A stretch of DNA of 57,154 bases, taken from NCBI GenBank assembly GCA_018385415.1, contig JAHAZA010000042.1:1-57154 (forward strand), in the 5' to 3' direction. The DNA is from Treponema sp. (GTDB lineage Bacteria; Spirochaetota; Spirochaetia; Treponematales; Treponemataceae). Below the pieces are notes generated by a model, which had not been told where the DNA came from, ran no database searches, and worked only from the letters and a program-made list of their open reading frames with translations. Numbering within the stretch: the first letter of the stretch is position 1; every line of letters starts with the position of its first letter. Below are positions 18,196-25,891 of this stretch, in pieces. Both the position numbers and the translations under genes were made by a program.

Positions 18196-18370
18196 TCTAA
18201 AGATTCGCTTGGACTTCAGACTAAACTGGTTGTCGGAGGAATTTGTATATTACAGTGACCGTGAGTTTACCGAAGTTTATACAGTTTTAGATACATTGAA
18301 TTAGCGAAATGCTTATATGAAACCTGGACAGAAAGGTTACCGTACTCCTACAAAAGCAAAATGGTGCTGA
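18196..18370 (+). pseudogene. Decayed fragments of a second SUMF1-type gene
   Basis: The 309-base gap from 18196 to 18504 has no intact gene. Its first part encodes a short peptide at 18317-18370, GQKGYRTPTKAKWC, closely like the SUMF1 motif GYRLPTEAEWE of the preceding gene, ended by a stop. The same frame upstream carries FVYYSDREFTEVYTV, interrupted by a TAG, and a frame change there gives VVGG, reminiscent of the VRGGSF segment that comes late in SUMF1 domains. This suggests a truncated, frameshifted relic, perhaps left by recombination between tandem copies. The remainder, 18371-18504, holds the groL promoter and leader. Confidence 0.5.
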
Positions 18371-18392
18371 TTAGAAAATTCTATGAATTTTG

Positions 18393-18421
18393 TTGTCAAT
18401 TTCATAAATTTTTAATATCTT
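18393..18421 (+). promoter_or_regulatory. groL promoter
   Basis: TTGTCA (18393-18398) and TATCTT (18416-18421) are 17 nt apart. The leader would be about 75 nt and contains AAGGAG about 10 nt before the groL ATG. I see no CIRCE inverted repeat (the HrcA operator), so heat-shock control by HrcA is not supported here. Confidence 0.5.
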
Positions 18422-18504
18422 TATATCTAATCAGTAAACAATACCTCGTTTCTTCTATATAAATGAATTGGAACTGAGGCAATAATATAAGGAGCTATAA
18501 AACA

Positions 18505-20130
18505 ATGGCAAAACAGTTGTTATTCAATGAAGAAGCACGCAAAAAATTACTTTCAGGTGCTGAACAGATCGCTAAGGCTGTAAAAGTTACTCTCGGACCT
18601 TGCGGCCGCATGGTAATGCTTGATAAAAAATATGGTGCACCTACAATTACAAAAGACGGTGTTTCAGTTGCAAAAGAAGTGGAACTTGCAGATCCATACG
18701 AAAACATGGGAGCACAGTTCGTTCGCGAAGTTGCAGCAAAGACAAACGATGATGCCGGAGACGGAACAACCACTTCAACAGTTCTCGCATACGCTCTCGT
18801 ACGCGAAGGTTTCAAATCAGTTGCAGCAGGAATGACTCCTATCGGAATCAAACGCGGTATGGACAAAGCTGTTAAAGCTGCAATTGAAGAAATCAAAAAG
18901 AATTCAAAACCTGTAAAAGGAACTGACGATGTAACTCACATCGCTACAATTTCTGCAAACAACGATCCAGAAATCGGAAAAATGCTTGCTGATGCTATCG
19001 AAAAGGTAGGAAAAGACGGTGTTATCACAGTTGAAGAATCAAAGAACATGGATACAACTGTAGATACAGTAGAAGGTATGCAGTTTGACCGTGGATACAT
19101 TTCATCATACTTTGTGAATGACCGTGACCGTATGGAATCAAACTTTGATGAACCATACATCTTGATTCACGATAAAAAGATTTCTTCTATGAAAGATCTT
19201 CTTCCTATTCTTGAAAAAGTTGCAAACGAAGGTCGTGCTTTGATCATCATCGCAGAAGATGTAGACGGCGAAGCTCTTACAACTCTCGTTCTCAATTCAA
19301 TCCGTGGAACAATCAAAGTTTGTGCTGTTAAAGCACCAGGCTTTGGTGACAGAAGAAAGGATATGCTCCAGGATATCGCAATCCTTACAGGCGGACAGGT
19401 TGTTTCTGAAGAACTTGGACTTAAGCTTGAAACTGCTGACATTTCTATGCTTGGTAGCTGTAAATCAGTTAAGATTGACAAAGATAATACTACAATCGTT
19501 GGTGGAGCAGGCACAAAGAAGAGTATTTCAGAACGTGTTGGTGAAATCAAAGCACAGATCGAAAAAACAACTTCAACATATGATAAAGAACAGCTCCAGA
19601 AGCGTCTTGCAAAACTTGCAGGCGGAGTTGCTGTAATTAATGTAGGGGCAACTACAGAAACAGAAATGAAAGAAAAGAAGTTCCGCGTAGAAGATACAAT
19701 TGCTGCTACAAAGGCTGCTCTCGAAGAAGGTATCGTTTCTGGTGGTGGACTTGCACTTATCGAAGCAACAAAAGCTCTCGAAAATATTCCTGCTGATCTT
19801 TCTGAAGATGAAAAGGTTGGTTACAAAATCGTTAAACGCGCTCTCGAAGAACCTATCCGTCAGATTGCTGACAACGCTGGTGTTGACGGAGCCGTTATTG
19901 CTGACAAAGCTAAGAAAGAAAAGAAAGGTGTTGGTTACAACGCTTATACTGGTGAATGGGTTAACATGATGGAAGCTGGTATCATCGATCCAGCTAAGGT
20001 TACTTGTTCAGCTCTCATGAATGCAGCTTCAATTGCAGCTACAATGCTTACAACAGAATGTGCAATCACAGACATCCCTGAACCAAAAGCACCAGCTGCT
20101 CCAGCTCCTGACATGGGTGGAATGTACTAA
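18505..20130 (+). CDS. groL: Chaperonin GroEL
   Basis: The 60-kDa cytoplasmic chaperonin, which forms tetradecameric rings and folds proteins with GroES. The 541-aa protein matches throughout: VTLGPCGRMVMLDKKYGAP, the ATP-binding DGTTTSTVLAYAL, AVKAPGFGDRRKDMLQDIA and EEGIVSGGGLAL. It ends in the usual Gly/Met tail, here as PDMGGMY with one residue after the final Met. Codon use is more biased than in its neighbours, with more C-ending codons, as expected for a highly expressed gene. No groES adjoins it; a separate groES is also the arrangement I recall for other treponemes. An AAGGAG ribosome site precedes the start. Confidence 0.98.
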   Translation: MAKQLLFNEEARKKLLSGAEQIAKAVKVTLGPCGRMVMLDKKYGAPTITKDGVSVAKEVELADPYENMGAQFVREVAAKTNDDAGDGTTTSTVLAYALVREGFKSVAAGMTPIGIKRGMDKAVKAAIEEIKKNSKPVKGTDDVTHIATISANNDPEIGKMLADAIEKVGKDGVITVEESKNMDTTVDTVEGMQFDRGYISSYFVNDRDRMESNFDEPYILIHDKKISSMKDLLPILEKVANEGRALIIIAEDVDGEALTTLVLNSIRGTIKVCAVKAPGFGDRRKDMLQDIAILTGGQVVSEELGLKLETADISMLGSCKSVKIDKDNTTIVGGAGTKKSISERVGEIKAQIEKTTSTYDKEQLQKRLAKLAGGVAVINVGATTETEMKEKKFRVEDTIAATKAALEEGIVSGGGLALIEATKALENIPADLSEDEKVGYKIVKRALEEPIRQIADNAGVDGAVIADKAKKEKKGVGYNAYTGEWVNMMEAGIIDPAKVTCSALMNAASIAATMLTTECAITDIPEPKAPAAPAPDMGGMY

Positions 20131-20134
20131 AACA

Positions 20135-20234
20135 ACGGACGCATTTGCGCCGTGTTTTAGGTTATGCACACGACAGGAGCTTTGCTCCTGCGTGGCAAAC
20201 CAATTTCAAGACCGACAGTCAGCTTCGCTGACTG
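20135..20234 (+). repeat. Three tandem short-loop hairpins after groL
   Basis: Three GC-rich hairpins lie within 100 nt: 20135-20153 (ACGG-CGCA stem, TT loop, one bulged A, then GTTTT), 20169-20194 (CACG and CAGGAGC arms, TTT loop, one bulged A) and 20216-20234 (perfect 8-bp CAGTCAGC stem, TTC loop). The first may act as the groL terminator. All share stems with 2-3-nt pyrimidine loops and stand out from the A+T-rich surroundings. They look like a REP-like element or mRNA-stabilising structures. Confidence 0.6.
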
Positions 20235-20259
20235 CGCTTTAAATCGTAGGAGATGTAAA

Positions 20260-20475
20260 ATGAGTATTTCACTGGCAATGGGAAGCCTAATAACACTGTT
20301 CCTCACTTTATTTGTTATTTTCCCGATGATCGGATTTCTGGTTGCAGGTCTTGTTATTAGTATTGTAAAAAGAAAAAAAGCAGGGATTATTGTATTTTCT
20401 GTTTTGAACGGACTTCTTTATTTAGCTGTACAGGTGACAGCTATTATTATTATTATAATTGGAGCAATGTCTTAA
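20260..20475 (+). CDS. Small two-helix membrane protein
   Basis: A 71-aa protein made almost entirely of two hydrophobic helices (LITLFLTLFVIFPMIGFLVAGLVI and VFSVLNGLLYLAVQVTAIIIIIIGAM) joined by a basic loop (KRKKAG), with the basic loop expected inside. The start is set by AGGAG 7 nt upstream. A longer frame beginning at 20164 would translate the hairpin region and is rejected. No known family is recognised. It may ride on groL read-through transcripts. Confidence 0.55.
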   Translation: MSISLAMGSLITLFLTLFVIFPMIGFLVAGLVISIVKRKKAGIIVFSVLNGLLYLAVQVTAIIIIIIGAMS

Positions 20476-20514
20476 TTATTTTTTTTATCTTAAAATTCCA
20501 TTCCCCAAATTCCC

Positions 20515-20543
20515 TTTAAACAACCTCATCTTTCCACTATAAT
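20515..20543 (+). promoter_or_regulatory. Promoter with -10 box 6 nt before the start codon
   Basis: TTTAAA (20515-20520) and TATAAT (20538-20543) are 17 nt apart. The ATG follows after exactly 6 nt, where transcription should begin, and no Shine-Dalgarno site exists. A leaderless mRNA is inferred for the mutarotase-like gene. Confidence 0.6.
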
Positions 20544-20549
20544 GTATTC

Positions 20550-21449
20550 ATGGCTATTACATTAAATAACTCACAGATTAAACTTAGAATCGAAACTCCT
20601 GGAGAAAAATACCGCGGAAGCCGCTTTGACTGGAACGGTACAATTACTCAAATCTGGTATAAAGGCAAGAAAATGCTTGCCGGCGAAAAAATGTTGTTTC
20701 ACAGAAATGACAGAATCTATGGTCGTGGACTTCATAACGAATTTGGAATCAAAAACTGCATCGGTTACGATGATATTCCTGTTGGGGAATATTTTCCTAA
20801 AATCGGAACCGGCTGGTTGAAGAAAGATGAAAAACCTTACTTCTTCTTTACTCAGTACAAGCTGGATGTTCTTGATTTTAGCTGGCAGAAAGTTTCTGAC
20901 ACAAAAGCTGTTTTCATGTGCGATTCAGGCATTCGTAACGGGTACGGCTATCGCTACACAAAGACAATCGAAATCATAGACAATACTTTCACTGTTTCTT
21001 ACAACCTTGAAAATGTTGGTGAAAAAAAGATTTCTACAACTGAATATATCCACAACTTTCTTTTGCCTTCCGGTAAAAACATTGGTCCTCATCTTGAACT
21101 TTCCTTTAACTGGGAATATGACAAAGCTTCTCTTACAGAAAATGTTAAGACAGAAAATCTTATCGAATTTACTTCAAAGGGAATCAAATTTGAAAAGACT
21201 CCTGACGTGGAATACTTTTTGGGCAGTGTTTTTGAAGCACGTAAAGACAAGAAATTTTCTGAAAACGGCTCCTGGTGTGTTTCTGACAGTCAGAATGGGG
21301 TAGTAATGAGTGAAAGCGTTGACTTTGTTCCTTACCACACTGATGTCTGGGGACACAAGCAGTCGTTAAGTCCAGAGCTTTTCAAGTGGCTTGATGTGGA
21401 ACCAGGAAGCTGCGCTAACTGGAATCGTACTTACAAATTTGAAAACTAA
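20550..21449 (+). CDS. Aldose-1-epimerase (galactose mutarotase)-like protein
   Basis: The 299-aa protein has the all-beta pattern of the galactose-mutarotase superfamily: an opening segment (KYRGSRFDWNGTITQIWYKG), HNEFGIKNCIGYDD, a repeated aromatic strand pattern (YRYTKTIEIIDNTFTVSYNLENVG), and YIHNFLLPSGK in the sugar-binding cleft region. True mutarotases catalyse anomer exchange through a His and a Glu; the exact catalytic pair is not certain here, so it may act on another sugar or only bind one. It is cytoplasmic, with no signal peptide. It stands just before a sugar isomerase-like gene, suggesting a carbohydrate role. The message appears leaderless (see 20515-20543). Confidence 0.65.
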   Translation: MAITLNNSQIKLRIETPGEKYRGSRFDWNGTITQIWYKGKKMLAGEKMLFHRNDRIYGRGLHNEFGIKNCIGYDDIPVGEYFPKIGTGWLKKDEKPYFFFTQYKLDVLDFSWQKVSDTKAVFMCDSGIRNGYGYRYTKTIEIIDNTFTVSYNLENVGEKKISTTEYIHNFLLPSGKNIGPHLELSFNWEYDKASLTENVKTENLIEFTSKGIKFEKTPDVEYFLGSVFEARKDKKFSENGSWCVSDSQNGVVMSESVDFVPYHTDVWGHKQSLSPELFKWLDVEPGSCANWNRTYKFEN

Positions 21450-21454
21450 TAGAA

Positions 21455-21493
21455 CTGTGGCAATTGGAACGGACATTTTAAAAATTGCCACAG
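21455..21493 (+). terminator. 11-bp stem-loop after the mutarotase-like gene
   Basis: CTGTGGCAATT (21455-21465) pairs perfectly with AATTGCCACAG (21483-21493) around a 17-nt loop. There is no T-run, so a rho-independent terminator is not proven. The next gene's -35 box starts 2 nt after the stem. Confidence 0.45.
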
Positions 21494-21494
21494 G

Positions 21495-21523
21495 TTGACC
21501 AATCAATATAAATAGAATAAAAT
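21495..21523 (+). promoter_or_regulatory. Promoter of the sugar isomerase-like gene
   Basis: TTGACC (21495-21500) and TAAAAT (21518-21523) have the ideal 17-nt spacing. The ATG is 11 nt after the -10 box, so the leader would be about 4-5 nt and carries no Shine-Dalgarno site. Confidence 0.6.
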
Positions 21524-21534
21524 TCACTTTAAAT

Positions 21535-22239
21535 ATGAAATTTGGTTTTCAATCTTCTAAATATGATAATTTGACTCTCGAACGGGAAATCCAGTTTGCG
21601 GATAACAATAAGGTCGATTTTTTTGATGTTTTCTTTGATGATTTCGTTCCTGCCGATATTGTGAATGTTCAGCTTCCTGAAATTTTTACAGTTCATCTTC
21701 CACAGGGATTTGCAAAGCGTGAAAAAGAATATCAAAAACCATATTTTGATTTCATCAATAAAAATAAACCTGCTACTGTTACAGTTCATTTTGCTGAGTT
21801 AACTATGGATTCTCTTGAATATATTTGTTCTCAGATTAATAGTGGAATTATTTGTATTGAAAATAGTATTCCTGACCGTAATGAATTTTCCGGCTTATCA
21901 TATATTGATTTTATGGTTGAAGCTAACGCTTTTGCATTAGAAAAGGGAATTAAAATAGCTAGCACTTTTGACTGTGGTCACACAAAGCTTTGTGGCTATG
22001 ATGCCGTTGAATATGCAAAGCAAATTCTTGAAAAGGGAATAGATGTTTATACTATTCATCTTCATGATAACGATGGCACTGGAGATCAGCATCGCCCTGC
22101 AGGTTCTTTGTATAACGGAATAAATTTTGGTGAAATTATTAATATTTTTAATAAAATGAACCATGATGTTTACGGTGTAATTGAACATTGGAACAATAAT
22201 TATAACGCATTGGAATATCTGCGTAATCTTCAGAACTAA
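21535..22239 (+). CDS. Sugar phosphate isomerase/epimerase-like TIM-barrel protein
   Basis: The 234-aa protein belongs to the xylose-isomerase-like TIM-barrel/AP-endonuclease-2 superfamily. It shows the strand-end metal ligands typical of the family: Glu in IICIENSIPD, Asp/His in TFDCGHTKLCG, His in YTIHLHDNDGTGDQHRPAG, and a final Glu in VYGVIEHWNN. The conserved LHDNDGxxDxH-type motif is especially typical of sugar isomerases and epimerases of this group. The substrate is unknown. It is slightly shorter than most members (250-290 aa). Its promoter leaves almost no leader. The neighbour upstream is mutarotase-like, so both may handle the same sugar. Confidence 0.78.
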   Translation: MKFGFQSSKYDNLTLEREIQFADNNKVDFFDVFFDDFVPADIVNVQLPEIFTVHLPQGFAKREKEYQKPYFDFINKNKPATVTVHFAELTMDSLEYICSQINSGIICIENSIPDRNEFSGLSYIDFMVEANAFALEKGIKIASTFDCGHTKLCGYDAVEYAKQILEKGIDVYTIHLHDNDGTGDQHRPAGSLYNGINFGEIINIFNKMNHDVYGVIEHWNNNYNALEYLRNLQN

Positions 22240-22253
22240 ATAAGGGTGGGATT

Positions 22254-23972
22254 ATGTCCGAAGAAAAAACTCTTGGTACATTTGACAGATTAGTCTCATC
22301 CATTTCTGATTCAGAAAGAAAAATTCTTCTTGATAAAATGCATTCTCTTGCAGGAGACCCAACAACACAGGAACTCCATTCTGAGAATAGAGAAGATAAT
22401 GCAGAAATGATTTCTCTCGAGGATAAATTAAAAGAGGAATCTATTTTTTACAGATTTTTTCTGTGGCTTCGTTCTATTTTTACAAATACTTCAAAAGAAA
22501 ATGTTTATAACCAGGATCAGATACAGGCTTTATTCAGAAAAGTTGATCATTCTTTTCCAGGTCTCATTGATTATAAAAACGGATATCTTTTAAGCATCTT
22601 CTATCAAAAATTAGGGGAATTAAAATTAGCCATTGAGTTTTTTAGACCATATCTGGAACTGGCTTATGAAAATCCTGGTGCCTTTTATGTTTTCTTAGGC
22701 TCCCTTATTTGTCCGGAAGTAACGATGGAAATGAATGCTCAGGTAGATCCATATTCACTTCCTTTATCAAGAGAAGTAACTGGAGAACTTCGATCTTCCT
22801 TTCTTCGAAAAATGGAAGAGATACTTAAAAGTATTCCATCTAATAAACGCTCGTATATGTATTCCTGTGTAACTTCGATTGAATGGTTCTACCAGTTGTC
22901 GAAGCTTCCTTTTGACAGATTTAAAAATTCTTTTGCTCAGGGAATTGTTGATTCTTACTGCTGTAAATTTGAAGTATGTTCAAGTGAACTTTCAAGCTTT
23001 GCAAGAATTTTATGCAATGGTAGTGGGGTTCCTGAAGAGGCAATTACATCTTTGTATCTTTTCTCTAAAAACAGCTTTGTTCCTATTGATTCTGAAGCCA
23101 CTGATGATGATGGTAGAATGAAAGAATATATGAATAAAGCTGCAGCCAATATATCAATGATTCATATGTTTGTAAAAACAGTTCCAATGCGTCAGGTATG
23201 TCGTATTGCATTTAATAATATTCAGTGGTCTCCAGAAAATTTTAAAGGTGCTGAAGACTGGTTTGTAAGATATAAGGAACAATGGAAAAAATTGTTTGAA
23301 CAGAAATGGGAATCATGGCTTCGTGATAAAAAGAAGGCAATGATAAATTCTCAGATGGCAAGAATGTTCCAGCTTGAAGATTTTCCAATGCTGCCTCACA
23401 GACCATGGGCTTCTATGTGGGAAGGAATCCCTTTCCACTTTGAATATACAACTGGATTTATTTTCTGGTTTATGGACAAAAAATATCCGGAAGCAATTCA
23501 GCCTCTTAAATTACTTTTACTTGAAGGTGTATTTGATAATAAAGATAACCGTCAGGAATTTGCTAATACTTTAAATGAGATTATGCAGGTAAGTAATGAT
23601 ATTCAGCAGTTTAATGATGATCTGTCTGGTATGGGGCAGGTAGGACTTGTATTTGATAAAATTGCTGCAAATCATTTGCGCACTTTACAGGCTCAGTCAA
23701 AGATTGAATCTACAATGCTTAATGTTGAGGCTACAAGTCAGAATATTAAAAAAAGCTTCTGTGCTGACTGCCGATCAATTACTAAAATTGTTGATGGTGC
23801 CTTGGGTGATAAGAATGATACACGTTATGATGGAGTATCAAATATTAATACATTGAAAGGTTTCGGAAATGATACTTTCAAGGTTGCTTTGAAAAAATCC
23901 AGAGATTTATTCTCTGCTGCTCTTGATATGATTAAAGAACTTGAACCAATCGATTTACCAGGGAATAAATAA
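22254..23972 (+). CDS. Conserved spirochaete protein of unknown function (possibly DUF5312)
   Basis: The 572-aa protein has no signal peptide. It is helical and rich in aromatic residues, with a soluble profile apart from a moderately hydrophobic FYRFFLWLRSIF near residues 65-78. I recall a spirochaete-only family of this shape (Pfam DUF5312), but I cannot confirm the match here. The middle (RSYMYSCVTSIEWFYQLSKL, then FVKTVPMRQVCRIAF) lacks catalytic motifs I know. A GGTGGG ribosome site precedes the ATG. It follows the sugar isomerase-like gene by 14 nt and precedes argS by 28 nt, so the three may be co-transcribed. Confidence 0.7.
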   Translation: MSEEKTLGTFDRLVSSISDSERKILLDKMHSLAGDPTTQELHSENREDNAEMISLEDKLKEESIFYRFFLWLRSIFTNTSKENVYNQDQIQALFRKVDHSFPGLIDYKNGYLLSIFYQKLGELKLAIEFFRPYLELAYENPGAFYVFLGSLICPEVTMEMNAQVDPYSLPLSREVTGELRSSFLRKMEEILKSIPSNKRSYMYSCVTSIEWFYQLSKLPFDRFKNSFAQGIVDSYCCKFEVCSSELSSFARILCNGSGVPEEAITSLYLFSKNSFVPIDSEATDDDGRMKEYMNKAAANISMIHMFVKTVPMRQVCRIAFNNIQWSPENFKGAEDWFVRYKEQWKKLFEQKWESWLRDKKKAMINSQMARMFQLEDFPMLPHRPWASMWEGIPFHFEYTTGFIFWFMDKKYPEAIQPLKLLLLEGVFDNKDNRQEFANTLNEIMQVSNDIQQFNDDLSGMGQVGLVFDKIAANHLRTLQAQSKIESTMLNVEATSQNIKKSFCADCRSITKIVDGALGDKNDTRYDGVSNINTLKGFGNDTFKVALKKSRDLFSAALDMIKELEPIDLPGNK

Positions 23973-24000
23973 AAAAATAAATTTATAAAGGATAAAAATT

Positions 24001-25800
24001 ATGGCAGATGTTAAAACTGAATTTAGGAAAATTGTTGCGGATGCGCTTAATGCATTTATTAAAGAAAAAGATCCTAACTCTAGCGAAGTTGCAGCTGATT
24101 CTCTTTCAGTTCAGAATCCACCAAACCCAGAAATGGGTGATCTGGGAATCCCGATGTTTGTTTATGCAAAGGCACTGCGCATGGGACCTCCACAGATTTC
24201 AGCAGAAGTTGTAAAGAAAATCACAGATACTTCAATTGGAGAAATAATTGCAGTAGGCCCTTATGTAAATATTAAATTGAATAAAGCTGACGAAGGATTT
24301 TCAATTCTTACAAAAATTTCTCAGCAGAAAGAAAATTACGGAAGCCTTAATGCTGAAGGTAAAAAGCCGCTAGAAGGCCGTCGCGTAATGGTAGAGTTTT
24401 CTTCACCAAATACAAATAAACCACTTCACCTTGGTCATCTTAGAAACGATGCTCTCGGTGAATCAGTAAGCCGCATTCTTAAAGCTGCCGGTGCTGAAGT
24501 TTACAAAGTAGACCTTATCAATAACCGTGGTGTTCATATTTGTAAATCAATGCTTGCTTACAAACTGTTCCACGAAGAAAAAGGTGATACACCAGAAAAG
24601 CTTGGAATCAAAGGCGACCACTTTGTAGGTCAGTGCTATGTTGAATTTGACAAATGGTCAAAGGAACATCCGGAAGCTCAGGAGCAGGCAGAAGAAATGC
24701 TTGTAAAATGGGAAGCTGGCGATCCAGAAATCCGTAAGCTTTGGGAAATGATGAACGAATGGACACTTAATGGTGTTAAGGCAACTTATGACCGTACTGG
24801 TGTTTCATTTGATAAATACTATCTTGAAAGTGACACATACCTTAAAGGTAAAGACGAAATTCTTAAAGGTCTTGAAAAAGGTGTATTCTTTAAAGCAGAT
24901 GACGGCTCTGTAAGAATTGATGTTACAGATGTTGTCGGTAAGGGAAAAGACGAAGACAATCACGAAAAAGTTCTTCTTCGTAAAGACGGAACTTCGGTAT
25001 ACATTACACAGGATATCGGAACTGCAATCAGCCGTCACGATGACTGGGCATTCAATCAGCTTGTATACGTTGTTGCTTCTGAACAGAATTATCACTTTAA
25101 GATTCTTTTCCACATCCTTAAAAAGCTTGGCTTTGACTGGGCAGAAAAATTGTTCCACTTAAGTTACGGACTTGTAAACCTTCCTTCAGGAAGAATGAAA
25201 AGCCGAGAAGGAACAATTGTTGATGCAGATGATCTTATTGATTCCCTTCGCGATGATGCACTTGCTGCAATTAAAGAACGTGGTCGTGATGAAGAAGTAG
25301 GGGATGCAAATGAGGTTGCAGAAAAAGTAGCCCTTGCTGCATTGCACTATTATCTTTTGCAGGCAACTCCAATTAAAGACATGCTTTTTAATCCTGCTGA
25401 AAGCCTTTCATTCAATGGGGATACAGGTCCATACCTTCAGTACATGGGTGCCCGCATTTCTTCAATTCTTGCAAAAGCAAAAGAAGCTGGCGTTAAAGTG
25501 AACTCAGATAAAGAATCTGTTTCACTTCTTACAGCTCCAGAAGAATGGGAATTGATCCGTGCCCTTGGTAACTTCCCTGAAGTAATTGCTAAAGCTGCAG
25601 AAAATCTTGATCCAAGCGGGGTGTGTTCATATCTTTATGACACTTCCAAACTTTTCAGCAAGTTCTATCAGCAGTGTTCAATTCTTAACTGTGAAGATGA
25701 AAAGCTTAAAGGTGCAAGATTGTACCTTGCAGAGTGTACACTTGTTGTATTAAAAAGAGCAATGGATCTTGTATTGGTTCAGTTTCTGGAGAAAATGTAG
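24001..25800 (+). CDS. argS: Arginyl-tRNA synthetase
   Basis: A class I aminoacyl-tRNA synthetase charging tRNA-Arg in the cytoplasm. The 599-aa protein has the N-terminal Arg-specific domain, the HIGH motif (FSSPNTNKPLHLGHLRND, with HLGH), the KMSKS-region variant typical of ArgRS (GRMKSREGTIVDADDL) and the C-terminal anticodon-binding DALR-type helical domain ending in DLVLVQFLEKM. AAGGA precedes the ATG. A strong terminator follows at 25832. Confidence 0.97.
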   Translation: MADVKTEFRKIVADALNAFIKEKDPNSSEVAADSLSVQNPPNPEMGDLGIPMFVYAKALRMGPPQISAEVVKKITDTSIGEIIAVGPYVNIKLNKADEGFSILTKISQQKENYGSLNAEGKKPLEGRRVMVEFSSPNTNKPLHLGHLRNDALGESVSRILKAAGAEVYKVDLINNRGVHICKSMLAYKLFHEEKGDTPEKLGIKGDHFVGQCYVEFDKWSKEHPEAQEQAEEMLVKWEAGDPEIRKLWEMMNEWTLNGVKATYDRTGVSFDKYYLESDTYLKGKDEILKGLEKGVFFKADDGSVRIDVTDVVGKGKDEDNHEKVLLRKDGTSVYITQDIGTAISRHDDWAFNQLVYVVASEQNYHFKILFHILKKLGFDWAEKLFHLSYGLVNLPSGRMKSREGTIVDADDLIDSLRDDALAAIKERGRDEEVGDANEVAEKVALAALHYYLLQATPIKDMLFNPAESLSFNGDTGPYLQYMGARISSILAKAKEAGVKVNSDKESVSLLTAPEEWELIRALGNFPEVIAKAAENLDPSGVCSYLYDTSKLFSKFYQQCSILNCEDEKLKGARLYLAECTLVVLKRAMDLVLVQFLEKM

Positions 25801-25831
25801 AACGCTTGTTCCTTGCTTGTAAGCTGTATAT

Positions 25832-25862
25832 AAAAGACGCATGGGTAACCTGCGTCTTTTTT
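25832..25862 (+). terminator. Rho-independent terminator after argS
   Basis: AAAAGACGCA (25832-25841) pairs perfectly with TGCGTCTTTT (25851-25860) around a 9-nt loop, and the T-run continues to 25862. Confidence 0.9.
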
Positions 25863-25876
25863 CATAAATGAAATCG

Positions 25877-25885
25877 TGTTATAAT
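25877..25885 (+). promoter_or_regulatory. Extended -10 promoter 6 nt before the peptide-binding-protein start
   Basis: TGT directly precedes TATAAT (25880-25885), an extended -10 element that needs little -35 contact. The ATG at 25892 follows after exactly 6 nt, with no Shine-Dalgarno site, suggesting a leaderless mRNA. Confidence 0.6.
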
Positions 25886-25891
25886 TATAGT

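Noticed and set aside
18371..18504. CIRCE-type heat-shock operator before groL
   Set aside because: No TTAGCACTC/GAGTGCTAA repeat is present; only a weak imperfect dyad (ATGAA...TTCAT) was seen.
20164..20259. N-terminal extension of the small membrane protein through the hairpin region
   Set aside because: It would translate three strong hairpins. An AGGAG site and ATG at 20260 give a normal membrane protein.
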